Source: an uncultured Granulosicoccus sp. | Lineage (GTDB): Bacteria; Pseudomonadota; Gammaproteobacteria; Granulosicoccales; Granulosicoccaceae | Direction: 5' to 3' | Length of the DNA: 64,000 nt | Assembly: GCA_947495035.1 (NCBI GenBank) | Contig: CANLXI010000001.1 | Coordinates: 62,001 to 126,000 of the forward strand | Part shown: one piece after another, positions 27,056 to 34,253 of the stretch | How positions within the stretch are numbered: the first letter of the stretch is position 1 | Layout of the letters: every line of letters begins with the position of its first letter | The notes under the pieces: model-generated | Databases searched by the model: none | Told to the model about the DNA's origin: nothing | What the model saw: only the letters and a program-made list of their open reading frames with translations | Translations under genes and position numbers: made by a program

Positions 27056-28399
27056 ATGTCTGCCCGAAACTATCCTGCTGTTGCCCTGCACGAACTGGAC
27101 TCCCTGTCCCGCGATGATCGCGACCGACTGCTGAGTCGCGCCGAAGACGATCTGGATCGTTTCATCGAGGGCGTCGGACCCATCATCGAAGCCGTCAGGG
27201 TCGAAGGGGATGAAGCCCTGGCACGGTTCGGACGTGAATTCGACGGTGCCGAGTCGCTGGCAGTCGATGCCATTGCTGCCACCACGGCCGATATCGACCG
27301 GGCCTTCGACGAGGTCGACCGGGCCATGATCGAGACGCTGGAATACTCGGCAGACAACATTCGGCGTTTCCACGAAGCGCAGCGTCCCCCGGAAATGTGG
27401 ATGAAGGAGATTCGTCCCGGTGTGCTGGTGGGTGAGCGCGCCACACCCATCGATTCCGTGGCCTGTTACTCCCCGCGTGGCAAGGGCTCCTTTCCGTCAG
27501 TAACGCTGATGACGGCGGTGCCGGCGGCGGTGGCCGGTGTACCGAACCCCATCATTCTGACGCCGCCCGGTGCGGATGGCCGTGTGGATCCAGCCACGCT
27601 GGTTGCTGCACGTCTGGCAGGGGTGGAACAGGTGTACAAGGCTGGTGGTGCGCAAGCGGTTGCTGCTGCGGCATTCGGCACGGCCACCATTCCGCGTTGC
27701 TTCAAGATCGTCGGACCCGGCAGTCCCTGGCTGGTTGCCGCCAAACGTGTGCTGGCCGGCCGTATCGATCCCGGCCTGCCGGCCGGCCCCAGCGAGACCA
27801 TTCTGCTGGCTGATGAGACGGCCAATCCGCTGATTGCCGCACTGGACATGACCATCGAATCCGAGCACGGACCCGACAGCAGCGCCTTTCTCGTCACCTG
27901 GGATGCAGAGCTGGCACAGGCCATTCGCGCTGCCGTGCCCGGCTACTGGGATAGTCAGAATGACACCCTGGCTGCTTATTCGTCCACGGTTCTCAGTGGT
28001 GAACGCGGCGGCATCGTGTTGGCCAGCTCCCGGGAGCAAGCCTACGAATTCATCAACGACTACGCCCCCGAGCACTGTCAGGTGCTGTCGAAGAACCCCT
28101 ACGAGCATCTGGCGCATATCCGCAATGCCAGTGAAATCCTGCTCGGTGAACACGCCGCCGGCTCCATTGCCAACTACATGATGGGGCCCAACTGCGTGCT
28201 GCCCACATCGGGTGCTGCGCGGACGCATTCCCCATTGGGCGTCCATGATTTCATCAAGACCTGTTCGGTGGGCCATATGACAGCCGGTGGTTATGCGGAA
28301 ATGGCACCCCATACGCACCGTTTTGCCAGCTATGAAGGGTTTGATGGTCACGCCAATGCCGTTTCTGCATTGCGTGACGAGGCTCGGCAGAAAGGGTGA
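27056..28399 (+). CDS. Histidinol dehydrogenase-family NAD-dependent alcohol dehydrogenase
   Basis: This 447-residue HisD-fold protein keeps the catalytic Glu339-His340 (APEHCQV) and the Zn ligands His271 and His432. The other two Zn positions differ from E. coli HisD: Gln259 is Glu268 and Asp360 is Asn373, and the nearby NHVLPT reads NCVLPT. There are no other his genes here. These changes point to a HisD paralogue acting on another diol or amino alcohol, for example a sulfopropanediol-type dehydrogenase, not to histidine synthesis. HisD-type enzymes carry out two successive NAD oxidations. It follows the sucrose genes on the same strand, with no clear link in function. Confidence 0.88.
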   Translation: MSARNYPAVALHELDSLSRDDRDRLLSRAEDDLDRFIEGVGPIIEAVRVEGDEALARFGREFDGAESLAVDAIAATTADIDRAFDEVDRAMIETLEYSADNIRRFHEAQRPPEMWMKEIRPGVLVGERATPIDSVACYSPRGKGSFPSVTLMTAVPAAVAGVPNPIILTPPGADGRVDPATLVAARLAGVEQVYKAGGAQAVAAAAFGTATIPRCFKIVGPGSPWLVAAKRVLAGRIDPGLPAGPSETILLADETANPLIAALDMTIESEHGPDSSAFLVTWDAELAQAIRAAVPGYWDSQNDTLAAYSSTVLSGERGGIVLASSREQAYEFINDYAPEHCQVLSKNPYEHLAHIRNASEILLGEHAAGSIANYMMGPNCVLPTSGAARTHSPLGVHDFIKTCSVGHMTAGGYAEMAPHTHRFASYEGFDGHANAVSALRDEARQKG

Positions 28400-28519
28400 C
28401 GACCGAATGGTGCCCGTTTACGTATCAAGGACGATCCGCACTGTCGAGCTGGTACCGAGCGTTTGCCCGGTAGTTGCGACGGATCGGTTTTCATTCAAGA
28501 GATACAAGGGGCGAGAGTC

Positions 28520-28879
28520 ATGAAAGCATTACTTCTGGTGGCCCACGGCAGCCGCCGAGCCGAGTCCAATGAGGAAATCGCACAGCTGGCAATGCGTGTG
28601 GCTGCCAGAGCCGGAGACGACTTCGGGCTGGTACAGCATGCCTTTCTGGAACTGGCCGATCCGCTGATTCCGGACGGTATCGAGTTGTGTATTGCCAGTG
28701 GCGCCACCAGTGTCCAGGTAGTACCGTATTTTCTGGCCCGAGGCACCCATGTCGTCGATGACATTCCCGAGCAGGTGGCGATCAAGCAGGCGCAGTACCC
28801 GGACATGGACATTCGCATCACCAATTATCTGGGAACATCGGACGAGCTGGTGGACGTGCTGCTGAAGCTGGCCAGTTGA
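28520..28879 (+). CDS. Small CbiX/SirB-type sirohydrochlorin chelatase-like protein
   Basis: This 119-residue single-domain protein opens KALLLVAHGSRRAESNEE, the chelatase motif with the metal-binding His9, and has QHAFLELADPLIPDGI and VVPYFLARGTHVVDDIP, the second metal-binding His region. It is the size of archaeal-type half CbiX proteins, which dimerise to insert Co or Fe into sirohydrochlorin. The ATG at 28520 has a GGGGCGAGAG site. It sits just before dsrC, and cysG is 10 kb away; sirohaem is the cofactor of dissimilatory and assimilatory sulfite reductases, so the context fits. Confidence 0.88.
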   Translation: MKALLLVAHGSRRAESNEEIAQLAMRVAARAGDDFGLVQHAFLELADPLIPDGIELCIASGATSVQVVPYFLARGTHVVDDIPEQVAIKQAQYPDMDIRITNYLGTSDELVDVLLKLAS

Positions 28880-28953
28880 CCCCGTGGCACGCTTGCGCCT
28901 CTTGCGCAACACTTGCCGGGCCCGACTAGCGAATACCCTTGACCATTAGACAC

Positions 28954-29280
28954 ATGAGCGCACTGATAGACACTCTGGAGACCGATCACGAAGGTTATCT
29001 GCGACGCCGCAGCGACTGGACGCCGGAGCTGGCGAACGAGCTGGCTGCCGCTGATGATATCCAGTTGACCGAGGCTCACTGGGAAGTCCTCCACTTTCTG
29101 CAGGAATACTACGAGAACTACGACATTGCGCCGGCTATCCGGATTCTGACCAAGCAGATCGGCAAGCGCTATGGACGTGAAAAGGGGAACAGCAAGTATC
29201 TGTACGAGCTGTTTCCACGGGGTCCGGCCAAGCAGGCTTGCCGGTATGCGGGTCTGCCCAAGCCCACCGGTTGTGTCTGA
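28954..29280 (+). CDS. dsrC: DsrC-type sulfur carrier protein
   Basis: This 108-residue protein of the DsrC/TusE family contains DHEGYLRRRSDWTPELA at the N-terminus and YGREKGNSKYLYELFPRGPAKQACRYAGLPKPTGCV at the C-terminal arm (shown here in outline; about residues 73-108). It keeps both redox cysteines, spaced C-x10-C, with the penultimate Cys. E. coli TusE has only the last one. Two cysteines mark a true DsrC that carries a trisulfide or persulfide to the membrane DsrMK complex. The next two genes encode DsrM- and DsrK-like proteins. The ATG at 28954 is preferred over a TTG at 28939. Confidence 0.92.
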   Translation: MSALIDTLETDHEGYLRRRSDWTPELANELAAADDIQLTEAHWEVLHFLQEYYENYDIAPAIRILTKQIGKRYGREKGNSKYLYELFPRGPAKQACRYAGLPKPTGCV

Positions 29281-29953
29281 CGTCCTGCCATCCTGGTTGT
29301 TCAGCGCCGCATTCCTGTGGTTGCTGCTGGCGACAAGCTGGCGCCTGCTGCAGTGGGCCCGGACGCCATCCCCTTTGCCCATTCCTCTGGCTCCTGCGCC
29401 ACGTACGCGTCTGGCGGTGGCGGGGCGCCTGCTTCTCGAATTCCTGCTGTTCAGATCACTGGCTCGAGCCAACCCGACTACCTGGCTGGCCAGCATGGCC
29501 TTTCACTACGGCTTGTTGCTGGTGCTGATGGTGCACCTGCGATTGCTGTTCGAGCAATTGCCACTGTGGCTGCTGCCCTTCATTCGCATCAGTGGCTGGG
29601 CGACTCTGGCCATGGTGATCGGATTGAGCGTTCTGCTGCTGCGCCGTTTCCGGGTCGACCGGTTGCGCTACATTTCGGCACCCAGTGACTATCTGCACCT
29701 CGTGCTGCTGTTGTGCATCGCCTTGTCGGGCGCTGCACTGAAACGGCTCTGGCCCAGCGATCTGCATGCCGTTGGTGTGTTCCTGCGCGGTGCTCTGACC
29801 TTCAACACGGAAGGCTTGCCCGTTCAGGCCGGTCTGTGGCTGCACCTGGGACTGGCACTGCTGTTGATCCTGATCTTTCCGATCAGCAAATTGCTGCATG
29901 GCGCTGGTGTGCTGTTCAGCCCCAGCTTCAATCAGCGCGATCCGCGGGCATGA
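29273..29953 (+). CDS. DsrM-like haem b membrane subunit
   Basis: This 226-residue membrane protein of the NarI/DsrM type has five hydrophobic helices (about residues 6-26, 63-83, 91-115, 130-150 and 180-205). His residues in FHYGLL, YLHLVLL, LWLHLGLAL and KLLHGAG are candidates for haem b ligation. Such subunits move electrons between the quinone pool and an HdrD-like iron-sulfur partner. The GTG at 29273 overlaps dsrC by eight bases; an ATG at 29246 is an alternative. Its stop overlaps the DsrK-like start as ATGA, which shows tight coupling. Confidence 0.85.
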   Translation: MSDVLPSWLFSAAFLWLLLATSWRLLQWARTPSPLPIPLAPAPRTRLAVAGRLLLEFLLFRSLARANPTTWLASMAFHYGLLLVLMVHLRLLFEQLPLWLLPFIRISGWATLAMVIGLSVLLLRRFRVDRLRYISAPSDYLHLVLLLCIALSGAALKRLWPSDLHAVGVFLRGALTFNTEGLPVQAGLWLHLGLALLLILIFPISKLLHGAGVLFSPSFNQRDPRA

Positions 29954-31452
29954 ATACGGCAGAGACGCGCAACGCAAGTACGGAACCTCCGGTGGTCGGA
30001 CGCTATCGGGTCATCCCCCTGATTCAGGAAGGGGCGATGGCGGAGCAGCGTGGCACCGTGGCACGGCCGGACGTGCAGGAGGCGCTTGATCTGCCCGGTA
30101 CTCTGGTGCCTGACTGGCAGAACCGTGCCATCGAACGGCTCGGAGAGCTGGTGGCGTCGCGCCGTGGCCTGCGGGTGTTTCTGGACAGCTGTACTCGGTG
30201 CGGTGCCTGTACGGACAAATGCCAGTATTTTCTGGGTTCCCATGACCCGAAAAACATGCCGGTGGCAAGACAGGATCTGCTGCGTTCGGTGTATCGGCGC
30301 TACTTCACGTTCGCCGGCCGCCATTTTCCCTGGTTGGTGGGCGCCCGTGACCTTGACAAGTCCATGCTCGATGACTGGTATACCTACTTTCATCAGTGCT
30401 CGGAATGTCGCCGCTGCACGGTGTTCTGCCCCAAGGGCATCGATACCAGTGAAGTGACCATGGCCGGACGCGAGATTCTGGCAAGTATCGGCCTGGGTCA
30501 GCAGTATTCGCAGGAGATCATCGGCAAGGTCAAGCGCGTCGGCAACAATCTGGGCATGAAGGCGCCGGCGCTGGCCGATGTGCTGGAAAGTCTGGAAGAG
30601 GATATTCTCGATGATACCGGGGTTGCAATACGATTGCCGCTCGATGATGCCAGTGCCGATATGCTGGTCGTCACGCCATCGGCCGACTTCTTTGCCGAGC
30701 CTCATGTCGACGGTCTGATCGGTTATGCCAAGGTGCTGCATCAGGCCGGCATTCGCTGGACGTTCAGCTCCGAGGCGTCGGAGGCTGCGAACTTCGGCCT
30801 GTTTACCGGACACCACGAGCACATGCGCGATATCGCGATACGTGTTCGGCGGGCAGCCATTGATCTGGGAGTCTCGCGCATCGTCATCGGGGAATGCGGT
30901 CACGCCTGGCGAGTTGCCTACAGCTTTCTGGATACCCTGGTGGGACCAATGGACTTTCTCGACCCGCAGCACGCGCGCGTCGAACATGTCTGCGAGCTTA
31001 CTCATCAGCTCTGGCGCAGTGGTGTCATCCAGCTGGACCCGCAGCGCAATGCGGGCAAGGTCGTGACCTTTCACGATTCGTGCAATGTGGCGCGTGGGGC
31101 AGGTATGGGAGATAAGCCGGACGGGCAGTTCACCATTCCCCGGGAGTTGCTGGCGGCCAGTGTGCCGAGCCTGGTGGAAATGAGTCGTGACACCGTTCGC
31201 CAGAAGACCTTCTGTTGCGGCGGAGGCGGTGGCCTGCTCACCGATGAAATGATGGACGTACGAATCGCCGGCTCCTTGCCCAGGGCGCAGGCGCTCAGGG
31301 CGGTGGTCGACAAGGACAAGGTGACCCATCTGGCGGCCATCTGTGCCATCTGCAAGACGCAATTGACCAGCGTATTGCCCCTGCATGATCTGAGTGAGGT
31401 AGAGGTGACCAGTCTTCACCATCTGGTAGGCGATGCCCTGGTGCTGTCTTGA
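29950..31452 (+). CDS. DsrK-like iron-sulfur oxidoreductase (HdrD family)
   Basis: The 500-residue cytoplasmic protein carries two [4Fe-4S] ferredoxin motifs, SCTRCGACTDKC followed by a more distant Cys (about residues 79-90) and QCSECRRCTVFCPKG (about 148-162). Two C-terminal CCG-type regions follow: HDSCNVARG (about 376-384) and KTFCCGGGGGLL (about 418-429), which hold the unusual catalytic cluster of HdrB/D and DsrK. In sulfur metabolism DsrK reduces the DsrC trisulfide using electrons from DsrM, or the reverse. No DsrJ, DsrO, DsrP or DsrAB gene is present within the window. Confidence 0.88.
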   Translation: MNTAETRNASTEPPVVGRYRVIPLIQEGAMAEQRGTVARPDVQEALDLPGTLVPDWQNRAIERLGELVASRRGLRVFLDSCTRCGACTDKCQYFLGSHDPKNMPVARQDLLRSVYRRYFTFAGRHFPWLVGARDLDKSMLDDWYTYFHQCSECRRCTVFCPKGIDTSEVTMAGREILASIGLGQQYSQEIIGKVKRVGNNLGMKAPALADVLESLEEDILDDTGVAIRLPLDDASADMLVVTPSADFFAEPHVDGLIGYAKVLHQAGIRWTFSSEASEAANFGLFTGHHEHMRDIAIRVRRAAIDLGVSRIVIGECGHAWRVAYSFLDTLVGPMDFLDPQHARVEHVCELTHQLWRSGVIQLDPQRNAGKVVTFHDSCNVARGAGMGDKPDGQFTIPRELLAASVPSLVEMSRDTVRQKTFCCGGGGGLLTDEMMDVRIAGSLPRAQALRAVVDKDKVTHLAAICAICKTQLTSVLPLHDLSEVEVTSLHHLVGDALVLS

Positions 31453-33566
31453 GTCCTCCATTGGCAAGGCCTGTTCCGGTCGAACACGAGCTGCACGGTG
31501 TACGCTGGACCGATGACTTCCACTGGCTGCGCGCGCAAGACTGGCAGGCCTGCGTGAATGACCCCGAGCTGCTGCCGGAGGAAATCAGACAGTATCTGCT
31601 CAGCGAAAACGCCTGGTGTGAAACGCGCATGGCAGAGACAACTCAGCTGCAGGCCACTCTGCAGGCCGAGATGCGTGGGCGCATTCAGGCCGATGATGAC
31701 TCACTACCGGATGCCGAAGGGCCATGGTCCTATTTCGAGCGCTATCAGGGCGATGACGAACATGCGAGCTACTGGCGGCAGAAGCGACTGGCGGATGAGC
31801 AGCCGCATCTTCTGCTTGACTTCAATGTGGAGGCGCGGGGGCATGCCTACTATTCGCCTGGTGAGGTGGAATACAGTCCGGATCATGCCTGGCTGGCCTG
31901 GACGGTGGACACAAGCGGTGCCGAGCGCCACGTCGCAAGGGTTCGCGATCTGAACAACGGTGAGGATCGCGATACCATTGCGGATGTCGACTCCCTCTGC
32001 TGGGGTGATGCGCAGCATCTGTTCTATACGAGAATGGATGAGGATCTGCGTGCCAACCGGGTATACAGGCATGTTCTGGGCAGCGACTCATCGGACGATG
32101 CACTGGTATACGAAGAACCGGACCCGCGCTTTGCCTGTTCCGTCTGGACCAGCCTGTCGGGAGACTATGTCTTCATCTCTTCCGATACGGATGACCAGAG
32201 TGAGGTCTGGTATGTCCCCTGTACCGATATCACTGCAAGCCCGGTACTCATTGAGGCACGCAGTGCATCCCTGGAATACAGTGTCGAACATCAGGCGGAT
32301 CGTTTTCTGATACTCACCAACGCCGATGGAGCCAGTGATTTCAAGGTCATGCAGGCTCCCTGCGCAACCCCCTCCCGGCAGTATTGGCGGGAGTGGCTGC
32401 CAGCCAGGGATGGTTGCATGGTGCTGGATGTCTACGCCTATCGGGACTGGATCATGTGGATCGAGCGCGAAGATGCTCTGCCACGTATCTGCTACACCCG
32501 CAGTCCGGGGGCGAGTGCGTCAGGTGAGGATGTCACGCAACTCGACTCGAGTGCCTGCCGGATCGCCAGCATCGCTTTCGAGGAAGAGGCCTATTCGATG
32601 AGCCTGGAGCCGCTGCTGGAGTTCGATGAACAGCGTTTTCGCTTCGGCTACGAGTCTCCATCGACACCCGAGCAGACCTGGTTGTTCGATATGGCGTCGG
32701 GCGAACGTTGCCTGCTGAAGGAACAGAAAATACCCGGCGGTCATGATGCGTCGGCGTATGTGGTCAGGCGTCTGAATGCACCTTCGCTGGATGGTGAGCT
32801 GATTCCCGTGACGGTGCTGTACCACCGTGATACCCGCATTGATGGATCTGCACCGTGCTGGCTGAGCGGCTATGGCGCCTATGGTTCGTCCATACCTGCC
32901 TCGTTTGCCGGCAACATGCTGTCGCTGGTGGACCGCGGTTTTGTCCATGCGACGGCGCACGTACGCGGCGGTCAGGAAAAAGGCAGAGCCTGGTATGAGG
33001 CAGCGCGCTTCGGCGGCAAGCAGCACAGTATCGACGATCTGATTTGCGTCGGCCGGTATCTGGTGTCGCAGCATTACACCGCAGTCGGGAAAATCGTGTT
33101 GTCCGGAGCTTCAGCCGGCGGCTTGCTGGTGGGTGCTGCGCTCAATCAGGAAAGCGAACTGTGGGGCGCGGCGGTGGCGGATGTGCCCTTCGTCGATGTA
33201 CTGCACACTCTGCTGGACGACACGCTGCCGCTGACTCCCGGTGAATGGTCGCAGTGGGGCAATCCATTGCTCGATGAGAATGCCTTCGAGGACATCCGCC
33301 GGTATTGTCCTTATCTCAATGTACAGGCCCGGGCGTATCCACCGATGCTGGTCACTGCGGGTATCAGTGACTCACGCGTGACATACTGGGAGCCGGCCAA
33401 ATGGGTAGCCAGGCATCGGCAGCTGCGTTCCGATTCGACGGAACTGATGCTGAAGACCCAGATGCAGGGCGGTCATTTCGGGGAAGCGGGGCGGTATGCG
33501 TCGCTGGCCGATACGGCTCTGGAGCAGGCCTTCGCACTGAAAGTCATGGGCCTGCTACCGGACTGA
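31449..33566 (+). CDS. S9A prolyl oligopeptidase-family serine peptidase (oligopeptidase B-like)
   Basis: This 705-residue enzyme has the N-terminal strand and beta-propeller region (about 1-415) and a C-terminal alpha/beta hydrolase. The triad is visible as Ser in LSGASAGGLLVGA (about residue 555), Asp in TAGISDSRVTYWEPAKW (about 640) and His in MQGGHFGEAGRY (about 675). PVEHELHGVRWTDDFHWLR is the usual N-terminus. It should cleave short peptides in the cytoplasm, as no signal peptide is seen. The TTG start at 31449 overlaps the DsrK-like stop by four bases; no better start is available. The link to the Dsr genes is probably only positional. Confidence 0.9.
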   Translation: MSPPLARPVPVEHELHGVRWTDDFHWLRAQDWQACVNDPELLPEEIRQYLLSENAWCETRMAETTQLQATLQAEMRGRIQADDDSLPDAEGPWSYFERYQGDDEHASYWRQKRLADEQPHLLLDFNVEARGHAYYSPGEVEYSPDHAWLAWTVDTSGAERHVARVRDLNNGEDRDTIADVDSLCWGDAQHLFYTRMDEDLRANRVYRHVLGSDSSDDALVYEEPDPRFACSVWTSLSGDYVFISSDTDDQSEVWYVPCTDITASPVLIEARSASLEYSVEHQADRFLILTNADGASDFKVMQAPCATPSRQYWREWLPARDGCMVLDVYAYRDWIMWIEREDALPRICYTRSPGASASGEDVTQLDSSACRIASIAFEEEAYSMSLEPLLEFDEQRFRFGYESPSTPEQTWLFDMASGERCLLKEQKIPGGHDASAYVVRRLNAPSLDGELIPVTVLYHRDTRIDGSAPCWLSGYGAYGSSIPASFAGNMLSLVDRGFVHATAHVRGGQEKGRAWYEAARFGGKQHSIDDLICVGRYLVSQHYTAVGKIVLSGASAGGLLVGAALNQESELWGAAVADVPFVDVLHTLLDDTLPLTPGEWSQWGNPLLDENAFEDIRRYCPYLNVQARAYPPMLVTAGISDSRVTYWEPAKWVARHRQLRSDSTELMLKTQMQGGHFGEAGRYASLADTALEQAFALKVMGLLPD

Positions 33567-33584
33567 CACAGAGGGAATCACGGC

Positions 33585-33998
33585 ATGAGCGAACAGAACC
33601 CAGGCATCCTGTCTCACGTATCTCTTGGAACCAACGATCCGGACAGGGCACTGCGTTTTTATGACGCGACTCTGGCGACGCTGGGCATCGTCCGTCTGGA
33701 AACGCTCGACGGTATTGCGGCCGGCTACGGCAGACAGTTCCCGGAATTCTGGATCGCGTTGCCGGGCGATGAGAAGCCGGCCAGTGCTGGCAATGGCGTG
33801 CACATTGCCTTCATTGCCGCGTCTCGAGAAGAGGTGCAGTTGTTTCATGCAGAGGCATTGGCTGCTGGAGGAACCGAAGAGGGTGCACCGGGACCCAGGC
33901 CGGAATATGGTGCGGCCTTCTATGGCTGTTTCGTGAGAGATCCCGACGGCAACAAGATCGAGGCGACATTCCGGGATGAGAATCTGCCCGGCAGCTGA
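33585..33998 (+). CDS. VOC-family (glyoxalase/bleomycin-resistance-like) protein
   Basis: The 137-residue protein is a single VOC domain with paired beta-alpha-beta-beta-beta modules. It contains LSHVSLGTNDPDRALRFYDATLATLG at the start, a metal-type His in GNGVHIAFIA (about residue 66) and DPDGNKIEATFRD with a Glu ligand near the end. Members include metal-dependent lyases, dioxygenases and binding proteins; no specific substrate can be named. The ATG at 33585 is preceded by AGAGGGAATCACGGC, a good ribosome site, 18 bases after the peptidase stop. Confidence 0.88.
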   Translation: MSEQNPGILSHVSLGTNDPDRALRFYDATLATLGIVRLETLDGIAAGYGRQFPEFWIALPGDEKPASAGNGVHIAFIAASREEVQLFHAEALAAGGTEEGAPGPRPEYGAAFYGCFVRDPDGNKIEATFRDENLPGS

Positions 33999-34253
33999 GT
34001 CCTCCGTTGGCATCATGGCGGTTCGCAGGCAGTGAATTGTCAGAAGTGAGACGAGCGTAAAAGACAGCTCCGGGCCGATGTGGCTACCATGACTGGCCGC
34101 CGGGGCCATTCGCTCAGGCGGTGACTCACTCTCGTTCTCGTGAATTCCCGGAGACCGGCAGGGTGGTCGACAGATCTCATCGACACTGCCTGCAAGGCGG
34201 AATCTTTACTGGTACACGGAAGGTGACCAGGTTGCACAGTACAGGGATGGTCA

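Noticed and set aside
29932..31467. Minus-strand frame of 511 codons opposite the DsrK-like gene
   Set aside because: Shadow; the plus strand has all the iron-sulfur cysteines and tight coupling to its neighbours.
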